Shown: positions 50,312 to 62,000, numbered from the stretch's first letter. The stretch is 64,000 nt of DNA from Lunularia cruciata (GCA_948567375.1 OX419762.1:17366001-17430000); one strand, 5' to 3'. Program-made: numbers and translations. Notes: a model not told the origin generated them from the letters alone.

Positions 50312-51300
50312 ACAACACTTATAGAGTTGTTGGAAAAGGACTTCATATGACCTCCGCTTGGGGAGCACTAGTACTATTCATTTTGAAGAAGGATGGAGGA
50401 CTTCATTTCTATATTGATTACCGTGTGCTCAATAAACAAACAATGAAGAATGCATATCCCTTGCCTCGGATTGATGACTTGCTTGATCAATTGAGTGGAG
50501 CACAATAATTTTCCAAGTTAGATCTTTGTAGCAACTATTGGCAAATCCTCATTGATAGGGAGGATGTGAAAAAGACTACCTTTCACATGAGGTATGGGCA
50601 TTTCAAATAGAGAGTTCTACCTTTTGAGCTCACTAATGCTCCAACAGTCTTCATGGATTAGATGCATTGGGTGTTGGATGGACTATTGGATTGGTACATG
50701 GTGGTGTTCTTGGATGATATCTTAATTTATAGTAAGATAGAGTCATACCACATGAATCATGTACGAGAAGTCTTAAGATGACTACGAGAATGGAAATTTT
50801 ACTATAAGAAGTCAAAGTGTGCCTTTTAGTAGAAGGAAGTTACCTTCTTGGGTCACAAGATCTCATCAAAGGGGATCAAGATGGAAGAGGAGAAAATTAA
50901 GGCCATTATTGATTGGCCTACTCCAAAGGATTCTACAAAAGTACGAGGCATTTAATGGATTCGCCAGTTTTTACCCAAGGTTCATCCATTATTATGCTCA
51001 TGTGGCTGCACCATTGACTGACCTCTTGGGGAAGAACTTGAGTTTCTAGTGGACCACCAAGCACAAAGGAGCATTCCAGAAGTTGAAACATATGGTGTCT
51101 TCAAGGCCCATTCTTCAACCATATGATCCTCAGCTACCCTATGTGGTTGATTTTGATGCTTTTGACTTTGCAATTGGAGCCATGTTGCAATAGGAATTCC
51201 CGGATGGATTACATCTTGTTGCCTTTGTGTCTCACCAGCTAAATACGGCTGAAAGAAATTACTCTACTTGGGATCAAGAAAAACTTACAATGGTATAGGT
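50278..51300 (+). pseudogene. Reverse transcriptase and RNase H of element B
   Basis: Blocks in order: [20 protein letters not shown] (fingers), FSKLDLCSNYWQI (first catalytic Asp), MVVFLDDILIYSK (the YxDD box as FLDD, intact), VTFLGHKISSKGIKM, then RNase H with FDFAIGAMLQ-type residues near 51150. At least six in-frame stops and two frame changes interrupt the region. Confidence 0.85.
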
Positions 51301-52980
51301 GGTATAGTAATTCCACCAAGGTATGGAGGCATTATCTCTTGGGGAAACAAGTGATCATGCGAACTAATCATAAATTATTGTTGCAGACCTTACACTTGGA
51401 ACACATGAAGAGTTGATATCATCAATGAGAAGAACAACCTCAATTGTTTGACATCAAACTTGAGTACAAACCAGGTTTGTCCCATGTCATCCTTGATGCT
51501 CTATCACAACGACCTGATTTGGAGTCTCTTCCTCTCATCAAGGCAGCAATTAGGATGGTATCAATTGACTCCAAGGTCCAAAATGAGTTTTGATCAGTGC
51601 TACAACAAGATCCCTTCTTCCAAATGGTACATGGTTGTCTTACAACGTGCGACAAGGAGTACAACACCTTCTCCTTCAAGGAAGGCCTTCTATTCCATGA
51701 GGACCAGATCTATGTTCCAACCAAAGGTGATCTTTGACTTGTATGCCTTCAAGAAGCCCATGATTTACCAATAATTGGAGACATGGGTATGGGCAAGACC
51801 TTGGGTACCCTCCAACGCCAATGGTGGTAGCCCAACATGACATGAGATGTTTGAGAATTTGTTGAATTGTATGAGAGCTGTCAAACAAGAAGACAAGACC
51901 AGCAACTAGAAGCCAAGTGGACTCCTTCAACCACTCCCCATTCCATCCTGATAGGAACACATGAGCTTGGATCTCATGACATCCTTTCCCCAGACAAAGT
52001 AAGGACACACAATAATCATGGTGTTTGTGGATAAGCTTAGTAAGCAAATCCGCTTTGCACCAACCTTTGATATTGTGTTCCAACCTTAGCACAAATCTAC
52101 TTTGGCAATGTCTTCAAGCATTATGGGATGCCATGTGTGCTCATCTCCGACCGGAATTCTTGATTCACCAAGAAGCTTTGGCAAGCACTCTTCCAAATAC
52201 TCGGCACCAAGCTTACTTTGTCCATGGCCTATCATCCTCAAACTGATGGACAAACCAAACATGCAAATTGTACCTTGGAGGATATGCTACATGCCTTTTT
52301 CAATGTCAATTATAACAATTTGGATGAATGTCTTGTAGCTACAAAATTTGCCTACAATAATTCCAAACATGCAAGCATCGGATTTTCTCCCTTCTTTCTC
52401 AATTTTGGCCAAGATTTGCTTGTTCCAGATTCTCTTCTTACTCCTCTTCCATCTTAGGTTCCTCATACTTCCACCTTCTTGACCACCATATCCCAATCTC
52501 TCAACAAGCCAAATCTCATCTCCTTGTTGCTCAAACTCATCAAAAAAATATGCAAACCACCATCATTGTGATCTCACCTTTGAAGTTGGTGATAAAGTCA
52601 TGATATCCTCTAGTAACCTACCCCTCCCACTTGATACACAAGTTTATAAACTCACCCCTTATTGGATAGGACTCTTTGAGGTCACCCAAATCATCTCTCC
52701 TGTTGCTTATCGACTTGCCTTACCTTGTCATATGCACATCCACCTTGTCTTTCACATTTCCAAGTTGATACCCTTTGTTCCTAACCCATCTTCTTTTTCC
52801 TCTTGTGTCCAATCTCCTCCTCCTCTTCCCATCCCTCTCAATGATCACGAGGAGTACAAAGTTGAGCGTACCCTTGCACATCGCCACAACATACGGAGTA
52901 CAAGGTCCTTTGGACAGGATATCTCCTTCATGATGCCACATGGGAACCTCTTTCTCACCTTCAGAATGCACAAATAGCTA
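51300..52980 (+). pseudogene. Integrase and chromodomain of element B
   Basis: RNase H tail and integrase pieces run from 51440 to 52457: HVILDALSQRPD, a zinc-binding region, and MSMAYHPQTDGQTKHANCTLEDML, the conserved end of the integrase core with its Glu. 52600-52977 encodes the integrase C-terminal region (AYRLALPCHMHIHLVFHISKL) and EEYKVERTLAHR, the start of a chromodomain. The rest of the chromodomain (DATWEPLSHLQNAQ) is in the next frame, showing a single-base indel near 52900. The chromodomain places B among the chromoviruses. Confidence 0.85.
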
Positions 52981-53039
52981 TCCAAGAGTTTGAAGCTTCA
53001 ATGGCGCCGAGGATGTCACCAACAAGTGGTGGGGGAATA

Positions 53040-53381
53040 TGTAACAATATGGAGTTTAGCAACAAAGTTAGTAGGGCTAACAAAGTAGCAAATAAGACAA
53101 TTTAGCCTAGAATATTCTAGAAGTATCTAGGAAGCTTCTTAGCTAGCTTAACTTGCACCTTAAGTAAGTAGCTTCTAGAAGGAAGCTTCTTGAGAAGCTT
53201 CCCAATTAACTTGGCTTGCACTCCAAGAAAGCGGCCCAAGGAAGCTTCTCAAGAGTCTTGTATGATCCCCATAAATACAAGAGCCAAAGTTCATGCTAGG
53301 CATTTGGAGTTTTCCCTCATTCAAGTGTCCCAATGTGAGCTTCCATTCTCCTATGTCTCTCTTTGGTCACGGTCTTTTACA
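53040..53381 (+). repeat. 3' LTR of element B
   Basis: Starts TGTAACAATATGG directly after the purine tract AGTGGTGGGGGAATA and ends CTTTTACA. Shorter than the 5' LTR through internal deletions, but it keeps the TTCTAGAA / GAAGCTTC arrays. Confidence 0.9.
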
Positions 53382-53580
53382 CTTGATTTGTTGTTGCATA
53401 AAAATCATAACTTCAAACATTGCTGCCATGGCTACTACTCTATCAAACTACCTACAATTATCTAAGTTAACATGTAGATGCAATATGTCCACCATTCTCA
53501 AATTTTCAAGTTAGAATAAAAAATATCAATGATTCATCGAACAAGGTGATCACATTCAAAAAATTCTACACAAAGCATGA
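53382..53580. other. Short spacer between the two B copies
   Basis: AT-rich, about 200 bases, matching neither B nor the parts of A or C that I compared. It could be original sequence of C or filler from the rearrangement. Confidence 0.5.
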
Positions 53581-54130
53581 GATAATGAATTACATGAAAT
53601 GATGCTTGGGTAGTATATGGAAAAAAAAATCCCAATGGTTTGGGGGAATTGAATTAAGCGGTCCATAATTCCATCCCTCCCGTTCTTGCTCTGATATCAA
53701 TGTAAAAGACCAAGGAGAGAAATAGGAGAATAGAATATTAGAGTGAAAGATCACATTGGGACTCTTGAATGAGGGAAACTCCAAATGCCTAGCATGAGCT
53801 TGGGTTTTGGTATTTATAGGGAACATACAAGGCTTTTGGGAAGCTTCTCAAGAAGTTTTCTAAAAGCCACTTTCTTAGAGTGCAACCTAATCTAATTTGA
53901 AAGCTTCTTGAGAAGCTTCCTTCTAGAAGTTGCCTATTTGGCATGCAAGCTAAGCTAGTTAGAAATTTTTCCAAGAAAATTCCTTTTAGAAATCATCTAC
54001 TTGGCATACAAGCTAAGCTAGCTAAGAAGCTTCCAAATAAACTTCCTCATAGAAGTCTCTTACTTGGCATACACACTATCTAATACTTGGAAGGTATCTT
54101 CAACTTGTATGGTAACTCCATATTGTTACA
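53581..54130 (-). mobile_element. Truncated inverted copy of element B (5' LTR plus about 120 bp)
   Basis: On the minus strand: LTR 54130 to 53701, primer-binding site reading TGATATCAGAGC, then about 120 bases of internal sequence matching the start of B (GGTCCATAATTCCATC and 'caatggtttggggg' against 'ggtccataaattccatc' and 'caatggtttggtgg'). It lies tail-in against the complete B. Right flank CTTCC belongs to element C. No target duplication. Confidence 0.85.
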
Positions 54131-55727
54131 CTTCCCTTGCTTCCCTTTTGCTCCCCTCCATTGAGTCAATAGGGCCACAAGCTACATTTACTAGCAATCT
54201 TTGTTTTATGATGTGATTTTTGCATGCTCCTTGTTGATTTGTCTCTCCAAGTTGTTCAAAAGTTGCATATATAGAGGCCAAGGGCTCCTAGGAAGGCATG
54301 CATGAAAATTGATGGCTATGTGCCCAACTCAACCACAATTGTCACAAAATTGTTGTTCTACTCAAGCCCCTTATTCTCATGGGACTCCATCTCTTCTTTC
54401 TTTGACCCGTCCTCACTCTACTTGGAGCAATCATGCTCCTTGGTCTCGGAAACAAATGTTGCCAAATTCCAAAAGAACTAGTCCACCAAAGTGCAATGTT
54501 TTAGCCTAAAAATGTTTTATTGGAACTACCCCTTCACCTCCTCCAAGCACTCTTGCTATTCTTTGAGCACATGCAATGGCTTAAAAATGGTGCAAGGATT
54601 TTTTACCATTACTCTTGGTGAATTTGTCCTTTTAACCCATTAAAATTGTCAAGAGATTGTATTGGGCTCATATTAATTATTGTGAATTCAAGATCAAGAA
54701 ATGCCTCCATCTATTCTTGTCTATTGTTCTTATACTGCAACTCTATTGCTGGATTCAAGTCATTTGCATAGAATCCATGGATTAGAAATTCTTCCGTAGC
54801 CCTTCTTCTATTGTTATCCAAGTGATCTGTTTTCCTTCCATTAATACTGATCATTGCCATGTATCATACCATGTGAGTGCTTTATCAGTCAAGTACACAA
54901 TTATATGCAAAAATACGTATAAAATGATTGGTGATCATGGTTATGAATAATCAAAAGTATCAATTTATTTTTGAGATCCAATTTCCACTACTTCCATGGA
55001 ATGTTATTCATTGTAAGGCTTGATATCTCATATTTTCTTCATCCACAACATCAATGTGACTTCATTGTTGATTGGGGTTGGTGTCATTGGCATGTGTGAC
55101 TCTCCAAGTACTTTGGTTGGTGTTATTGGGTTTGGGATGATTTCCTTCTTGCATTACATGATCATTCTTGAAAGTACATACTTGACTTTGTAATACTTCC
55201 ATTGTCATCTTACTCTCCCAAAACTTGTTCAACATCCCTTGCGTTTCTTGCATCAGATCTTGCAATTGCGGTTCTATGATTCATACACACAATAAACACT
55301 CAATCAATACTTATTATTTCAATAGAAGGTTAATATGATCATTCCAGAGAGGGCATAGATGATTGAGATTACTATTGGAACCTCAGAGGCTATCACTTGT
55401 TGATAATATTACTCACCAAAATTACATACTATAAAATCCCTAAACATCACTATTGGTCTAACTACATAATAGATTTATATAATGAGATGTACTCTCACTT
55501 GTTCATGTTAGATGTCCATAATCTTGATGTCAAATGGATTCAAGAAAATAAAGTGAGGTGCTAAAAATTGCCATCCAAGAGCATCCATCTCATCCTCTCT
55601 CTCAAATATCCCAATCTATTGATTGTAGTACTTTTTCTTCTTGTAAAATTACTCAGTCTGAATAGCCTATGCTCCTCCAAGAGGGATGATCCATTCACTT
55701 GGACTAAAATACTTGCTTTAATATCAT
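54131..55727 (-). pseudogene. gag remnant of element C
   Basis: Aligns with 45650-47430 of element A. The best frame is 55062-55265 (LMQETQGMLNKFWESKMTME), the counterpart of the gag N-terminus of A at about 46780-46829. The remainder is full of stops. At its right end CTTGCTTTAATATCAT, just before the LTR, is a decayed primer-binding site (A has CTTGCTTTGATACCAT at the matching place). Confidence 0.75.
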
Positions 55728-56299
55728 TTTAATATGATGGGAGATAGGAGAAACATAAAATTTCATCCTTCAATATTCTAGTGCCCCAAAGGAGCACATT
55801 GTCTTTATTATATAACAAAGAGGATCCACTCAAAAGGATCTACACCTTTGGATCAAATACATGGATTGGTGATATGTCAATGAGCTCCACCCTTAGATTA
55901 TTTTTGTGGATTGATGACATGTTGATCCTTGCTCTATTTGGTTTGTCAAACAAGTTTTACCAAATGAAATCTTTGGGTAATTTTCATATGAGAAGCTCAA
56001 AATATCATCGATAAGATACCATTAGAAAGATCTCCATGAGACAAACAAGGAGGAGAGTACAAAGCCTCTACCTTTGAGGGAGGCATAATTGTTATTTTTC
56101 AAGGCCTAATCCATTTGTTTAGACCTCTAAAATTAACTCTAAAGTTTTCAAAGGTGTTTTTGGCCTCTACCTTATTAGTAAAAGTACTCTTTTGATGACA
56201 CCTCTATCTGATCTACTTAGACCATTGTATAAACATCCCTAAAGATATAACCAGGCCAATTCCCACCTCTAGATAATCTGTCTAGCTAATGGTATAACA
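55728..56299 (-). repeat. 5' LTR of element C
   Basis: Starts TTTAATATG (decayed from TGTAATAC) and ends GGTATAACA. Pairs with 38307-38899. Right flank TTATG compares with TTGTG on the left of the other LTR. Confidence 0.78.
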
Positions 56300-56572
56300 T
56301 TATGTGAGCAAATTCTTGTTTGCCTCATGGTACATAATTTCATTGGGTAGATCAAGGTGCATATTGAAATATGTTGGCTGGTAGGAGTGGTTGGAGTATT
56401 TTTCCTTCTCCTCTTTGTTTAGGAAATTCATCCCTACATAGAAATGTAGGATGAAGAGAGCTATGATCATGGAGTTGCCTTCAGTCATGTGATCCAATAG
56501 CTCTTGGAATATCCTTGCGTAGCTCATAGGTAGTTGTTTGTCCAAGAGCTAGAAGAAGATTGAAGTTCACAT
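56300..56572 (-). pseudogene. Outer coding remnant, segment 2
   Basis: An open frame of 81 residues on the minus strand (motifs MSYARIFQELLDHMTEGNSM and YVGMNFLNKEEKEKYSN), bounded on both sides by later insertions: element C on the left and the copia element on the right. It continues segment 1 (36740-38306) and segment 3 (61485-62000) once the insertions are discounted. Family not recognised. Confidence 0.45.
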
Positions 56573-56980
56573 TGTTATGCTTGGCTTGTTATTAGTGACT
56601 TGACTGATTGTTGAAGACTATGAAAATCAAGAGCAAATGTGAATGATGAAACAACAAGGTGTGGGATAGGTCTTATTTAGATATATTCAGTCACTACTAT
56701 GGCAAAGTTTTAGAGTGACTAGATACCTTGAATGGTCAATATTAAGGAAGTCCGCAAGTCAATATTCAAGAGTTCAGTCCAAATGATACTGAGTAGGAAC
56801 TATCCTTGTTTATATATATGCAGTGAGTAATAAAGGTATGAGAGTGAGCTTGTTTCAGCCATGGAGGTAGCTTTCATGACAAGAAGTAAACCATGTTATT
56901 TCTTGTTGTCCTAACATCATTGCTTAATGGGGTTTATGAAGTGCTATTGCGAGAGGTCCTCAGAATTGTGTTGTCTAACT
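56573..56980 (+). repeat. 5' LTR of the copia element
   Basis: Starts TGTTATGCTTGG; ends GTCTAACT, where the 3' LTR has GTCTAAGA. Both probably decayed from AACA. A TATATATATG box lies near 56811. Confidence 0.9.
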
Positions 56981-57006
56981 ATTGGTATCAAAGCTCAATG
57001 GTCCTG

Positions 57007-57672
57007 AAGAGGGTCTTGAAATTTGAGGGTGCACCGAAGTGGGTCTAGAAGCAGCCCACAACAAAGCAATGGCTGGGGTGATATCATATCAAATGCTAAA
57101 TTTGCAATGGAGAAGTTTGAGGAAATTTTTTTTGGACTTTGGCAAATGAAGATGAAGGACCTTCTTGTCCAACAAGGACTGCATAGAGCACTAAGAAAAA
57201 GACATGAGGACAAAAGTGATGAGGATGGGGAAGATGAAGATGTAGATCTTAGAGCTATTAGCTTTATTGCTGATGAAGTGGTATACAATGTTATGACTGA
57301 GTAATCTGCACCAAAACTATGGGCCAAACTAGAGAATCTTTATATGATCAAGTCATTGAAAAATAGATTGTATCTTAAATAGAAATTGTATATATTGTGT
57401 ATGAAGGAAGGCAAAAGTATTATGGAGTACTTCAATGCTTTCAAAAAAATCATTTGTGAGTTGATGAGCATAAAGGTTAAGTTGGAAGAGGAGGATAAGA
57501 CATCACTGTTATTGACTTCACTTTCTCTATCATATGAGCATCTGGTCACAACTCTTCTATATGGGAAGGATGATTTAAAACTTTGAGGAGGTCACTTCAG
57601 CACTATTGTCCAATGAGATGCAAAAAGACCAAGAAAAGAAAAATCAAGAGGCTCTATTTATCAAAGGAAGGG

Positions 57673-57743
<71 letters not shown>

Positions 57744-57850
57744 AGATCAAGAGTAAATCAAGATCCAAGTCTAGAATTGGAGGTTTTAAAGGCAAGTGCT
57801 GGATTTGTAGGAAGGTTGGATATTTCAATAAGGATTAGTACAATAAGAGG
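57007..57850 (+). pseudogene. gag of the copia element with a (GA)n expansion
   Basis: Frames 57023-57304 and 57386-57586 encode a copia-type gag (FGLWQMKMKDLLVQQGL, MEYFNAFKKIICELMSI, LLTSLSLSYEHLVTTLLYG). A zinc knuckle CWICRKVGYFNKD follows at about 57796-57835, with the usual His replaced by Phe. A GA run at 57675-57741 sits in the Arg/Ser-rich segment between them and shifts the frame. Confidence 0.85.
57675..57741 (+). repeat. (GA)n microsatellite inside copia gag
   Basis: An uninterrupted AG run of about 67 bases that is read as alternating Arg-Glu and throws the downstream zinc knuckle out of frame. Confidence 0.97.
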
Positions 57851-59110
57851 CTTGAGTCTAACAAAGATAAAGGTAAACTTTCAGATCAAGCAAGTATTGC
57901 TCAGTCATTTGGTTTTGTGGATGCTGTTTTATGTGTTACCCAAGATAAAGATAAATTTGAGGAGTCATGGATATTGGACTCAAGTTGCTCTTATCATATG
58001 TTTGCAAATAAGAAGTGGTTTCATGAGTACAAACCATTCAATGGAGGATCTTTAATAATGGGGAAAGACATGACTTGTAAAGCTATTGGCATTGGTACAA
58101 TACTCATTAAGATGTTTGATGGTGTTGTGAGGTGATGAATCTTGCTGATATGAGGCATGTTCTTGGGTTAAGGAAGAATTTGATATCACTAGGCACTTTG
58201 GACTCAAATGTTGGCAAAGAAAGAAAACACTCAAGGTATCAAGAGGATCATTGGTTGTAATAAAGAACTAGAAGATAGGAAATCTTTATCAGCTTGTTGG
58301 ATATACCATTACCGGAGGAGTGGCAAGTACTATTTCTGAAAAGAAGATCCCAAAGATCTTACTCACTTATGGCACCTCCATTTAGGTCATATGAGTGAAA
58401 GAGGTCTAAGTGAAGTATCCAAGCAATAACTTTTGAAGGGCAATACAATTTGTAAGTTAAAAATTCTATGAGCATTGTGTAATAGGAAAGCAATGGAGGT
58501 AAGCTTTTCCACATGAGTTCACTGTACAAAGACAATTTAGACTATATGCATTTTGATGTTTGGGACCTTGCACCCTATAGTTTCAAAATCTGGAGCATCA
58601 TATTTTTTATCTTTAGTAGATGATTGTTCTCAGAGGGTATGGGTTTACACCATGAAGTAAAAATCAGGGTCTTTTCTATTGTTAAACAATAAAAGGTGAT
58701 GATGGAGAAACAAATTGGAAGCAAAGTGAAGTGTTTGAGATCTAATAATGGTGGAGAATACAAATCTGGAGAGTTTTATAGATATTGTAAGAGTGAAGGG
58801 ATAAGCCATCACTTTACCATACCAAGTACCCATCAACATGGTGTGGAAAAGATAATAAAGCATAAACTCTTGGAGAAAGCAAGAAGTATTTTAAGCAATA
58901 CCGGATTGGAGAAGAGTTTTTGGGCAGAAGTTGTAAATTTGGCTTGTTATTTAGTAAACATTTCTCCCTCTATTGCTATTGAGTGTAAAACACCTTTGGA
59001 GAAATGGAAAGGTTGGCATGTTGATTACTCTTCACTTAGAGTGTTTGGATGCATAGCAACATGTTCATATTCAACCAAAACAAAGGACAAAGCTAGATCC
59101 CAGATCTAGA
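57851..59110 (+). pseudogene. Protease and integrase of the copia element
   Basis: Protease block at 57950-58020 with WILDSSCSYHMFANKKWF; the usual active site is D-S/T-G, here the third residue is Ser. Integrase zinc-binding region near 58375-58500 (HLWHLHLGHMSERGL). Integrase core at about 58590-59109, containing FLSLVDDCSQRVWVY, RSNNGGEYKSGEF (second Asp region) and the later STHQHGVEKIIKHKLLEKAR and SLRVFGC motifs. Stops break the region between 58140 and 58690. Confidence 0.88.
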
Positions 59111-61065
59111 AAAAATATATTCTTGGGATATGAGGAGGAAACAAGGGGAAGCAGATTATGAGATCTAAAAAGGTGTTGCCTTGTTCTGAGTAGGGATGTA
59201 GTTTTTGATGAGACTAGTAAGATGGAGACAATTATTAAAGCAAAAGAAAAGAAAAAACAAATTCAGTCTAATTTTATTAAGATAGATATTGATCTTGGAA
59301 ATGAAGACATCAATGAGCCATTAGAAGAGCAAAGTCCAAAAGTGATTCATGAAGGTAGGTTTCCAAATAGGAATAGAAGGCCTCCAAAAATATCTGATGA
59401 TTCATTTGTAGCTTATGCTCTTCTTACATAGAATGGTCTTCTTGCATTGCATCTTCTTCATATGAAGACGCAATGCAAGATCAAGAGTGTCAAAAATGGC
59501 ATTGTGCAATGGAAGAGGAGATGAAGTCTTTGGCCAAAAACCAAACTTGGAGACTTGAAAAATTGCCTATAGGAAGGAAGGCAATTGGTTGCAGATGGAT
59601 ATTCTGGAGGAAGGAAGGACTTCCAAAATGAGGTGGAGATTGATGCAAAGCAAGGCTTGTAGCAAAGGGTTATAGCCAAAAAGAAGGTGTTGACTTCAAT
59701 GAGATTTCTTCACCAATGGTAAAAATCTCTTCAATTCATGCATTGTTGGCAATAGTTGCATTGGATAACTTGGAGTTGGAGCAGCTAGATATTACAACTA
59801 ATTTTTTACATGGAGAATAAGAGGAGGAGATTTACATGCATCCACCTAAATTTTTTGTAGTACCAAGGAACCAAAACCTAGTTTGCAAGTTACAAAATTA
59901 TTTATATGGACTAAAGCAAAGTCCAAGACTTTGGTACATGCAATTTGATACTTTCATGTTGAAGCATGGATATGATAGAAGTGAGTCAGATTGTTGTGTG
60001 TACCTCAAGAAGCCACATGGACCTAGAGAATTTGATTTATCATCTTGGTACTATATGTGGATGATATGTTGATTGCTACGGAGGACATGGTTGAGGTGGA
60101 GAAATTGAAAGCACAACTTGGTAAAGAGTTTGATATGAAGACTTGGGTTCTTCAAAGAGTGTGCTTGGGATTGAAATCCACTTAGACAAGAGTAAGGGAA
60201 AGTTATGGATAGCTCAAAAGAGATATTTGGAAAACTTATTGCTTTTTTTGGCATGGAGAATTTGAACCCAATGAGCACTCCAATGGCAAGTCATTTCAGG
60301 ATATCATTGGAGAATGATATCTTGAAATGTCCATCAAATGAGGAGGAGAGAAAAGTAATGTCAAATATTCCTTATGCTAGTGCTATTGGGAGTTTAATGT
60401 ATGTTATGGTCTGCACTAGACCAGACATCTCATATGCTGTGGGTATGGTGAGTAGATACATGGCAAATCTATGGAAACAACATTGGGAAGTTGTGAAGTG
60501 GATACTTTGTTACTTGAAAGAGACCATAAATATTGGAGTTGTCTTTGATGCAAATAAGGACCAAGGAGGAATTATATCATATGTAGATTCTGATTTTGCT
60601 AAAAGACTTGGATAAGAGAAGGTCTACTACAAGATTTATTTAACTTGGTGGTGCAATATGTTGGAAGTCTACTCTCCAATCTATTGTTGCTTATTGTACT
60701 ATAGAGGCAAAATATATGGTAACAATTGAGGTTGCCATAGAGGCAATATGGCCACAAAGATTATCCAAGGATGCAAGACTCCCTAACATGAAGTCCACAC
60801 TTTTTTGGGATAGCCAAAGAGCTATTCACTTGGCCAAGAATCAAGTATCATTCAAGGACAAAGCATATTGATGTGAGATATCATTTTATCAAGGAAGTTG
60901 TGGCAAATGGTGAGATCAATTTGCAAAAGATTGGCACAAAGGTAAAGGTAATTGATATGTTGACTAAACCTATTCTTATTGAGAAGTTCAATTTATGCAT
61001 GAACTTGCTCAAGGTTCAATGTTGCTCTTTGGGATGATATGGTTAATACAAGCAAAAGGTAGAGA
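59111..61065 (+). pseudogene. Reverse transcriptase and RNase H of the copia element
   Basis: RT blocks: EEIYMHPPKFFVVP, LVCKLQNYLYGLKQSPRLWY, YDRSESDCCVY, then the catalytic LYVDDML region around 60050-60070, out of frame by one base with its neighbours. RNase H: PYASAIGSLMYVMVCTRPDI and GVVSRYM-type residues (60205-60615), YVDSDFA at about 60580, and MLTKPI near 60960 at the end. The order with integrase first is diagnostic for Ty1/copia. Confidence 0.9.
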
Positions 61066-61484
61066 TTGTCATGTTTGGCTTGTTATTAATGACTTGACTG
61101 ATTGTTGAAGACTATGAAAATCAAGAGTAAACATGAATGATGAAATAGTGAAGTGTGGGACAGCACTTATCTAGATATACTTAGTCATTATTATGGCAAA
61201 GTATTATAGTGACTAGATACCTTGAATGGTCAATATTTAGAAAGTCTTGCGAGTCCGTATTCAGGAGTTCAGCTTGAATGACAATGATGAGGAACTAATA
61301 TACATACATACATACAAACATGTGCAGCGGGTAATAAAGGTATGGGGTCAGCCTACTTCAGCTGTGGTGGTAGCATCTGAAACAAGAAGTGAACCATGTT
61401 ATTTCATGTTGTCCTTACATTATTTGCTTAATAGGGTTTATGAAGTGCAATTGAGGGAGGTCCTCATGACCGTGTTGTCTAAGA
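61066..61484 (+). repeat. 3' LTR of the copia element
   Basis: Starts TGTCATGTTTGG. Matches the 5' LTR along its length; contains a (CATA)n run at about 61300-61319 where the 5' LTR has a TA-rich box. Confidence 0.9.
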
Positions 61485-62000
61485 CACATAGGCCATTCTC
61501 TTTGATCTGAAAAACTTCATAATGGGTTTGTGACAACTTGTCAAAAAATGTCTTTAAGATCTCCTATTTTGTAATCTTTGTCTACTTCCTACTCACAAAT
61601 GAGTAGTCAATCCAATCCTTCTTCAAGTCCTTGCTTGAATGACCATGTGGAGTTTCTAAGTGGATACAAAAAAATGGAGAGCACCCTTCTCCTAGTACTT
61701 ATTGCAAGTGGTCCTTTGTCCACATTGTTGGGCATGCATTCAACTTCCTTCCACTCATGTCAACAACATTATGAACTTCTAGTAGGGAGATGTCCAATAG
61801 ACTCCAATCCCAAAGTAAGAACTCCAACTTCTGGCTCTTGAGGTAATCCAACCTTTAGTACAATCACCATTCAGAAACCTATAAAGATTTTCTTATTAAT
61901 TCTACCAACAGCCTTTGGTCGCCATCCTTAGCAACTTTTGGTGCCATTGTTGAAGTATTCCAATTTGCAAATCTATTGTGTCACTAAAACCCTCTTACAT
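61485..62000 (-). pseudogene. Outer coding remnant, segment 3
   Basis: On the minus strand the segment begins with an ATGGCACCAAAAG near 61945 and has interrupted frames with motifs such as LEFLLWDWSLLDISLLEVH. It adjoins segment 2 (56300-56572) across the copia insertion, whose exact target duplication shows the two were contiguous. Family not recognised; several stops. Confidence 0.35.

Larger units (their letters stand above)
41505..53381 (+). mobile_element. Ty3/gypsy chromovirus B, interrupted by element A in its 5' LTR
   Basis: The 5' LTR is 41505-41532 plus 48148-48570, the gap being element A. Primer-binding site TGGTATCAGAG at 48572, complementary to initiator-Met tRNA. Internal region 48571-53039, purine tract AGTGGTGGGGGAATA directly before the 3' LTR at 53040-53381. 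The order gag, protease, RT/RNase H, integrase, chromodomain is Ty3/gypsy chromoviral. No target duplication was found at the outer ends (GATAT on the left, CTTGA on the right), consistent with rearrangement after insertion. Numerous in-frame stops. Confidence 0.85.
38307..56299 (-). mobile_element. Ty3/gypsy chromovirus C, split by nested elements A and B
   Basis: The outermost element of the nest. Its two LTRs (38307-38899 and 55728-56299) pair with each other better than with family A LTRs, sharing 'gatcaaatacatggattggt', 'catgttgatccttg' and 'ctagctaatggtat'. Flanking bases are TTGTG on the left and TTATG on the right, a near target duplication. Own internal sequence is 38900-41504 (pol, 3' part) and 54131-55727 (gag, 5' part). 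Compared with element A, about 0.8 kb between these two parts is missing, so the B insertion was accompanied by a deletion. Many stops; not functional. Confidence 0.8.
56573..61484 (+). mobile_element. Ty1/copia retrotransposon with exact TSD CACAT
   Basis: LTRs 56573-56980 and 61066-61484. The 5 bases CACAT before the element (56568-56572) recur exactly after it (61485-61489). Primer-binding site ATTGGTATCAAAGC follows the 5' LTR, and a purine tract (GCAAAAGGTAGAGA) precedes the 3' LTR. The internal order gag, protease, integrase, RT, RNase H is that of Ty1/copia. Several stops and frame changes; not autonomous. Confidence 0.93.

Noticed and set aside
57606-58055. Arg-Glu repeat protein of 149 residues
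   Set aside because: Produced by the GA microsatellite; after the run the frame is shifted relative to the copia zinc knuckle, so it is not a real protein.
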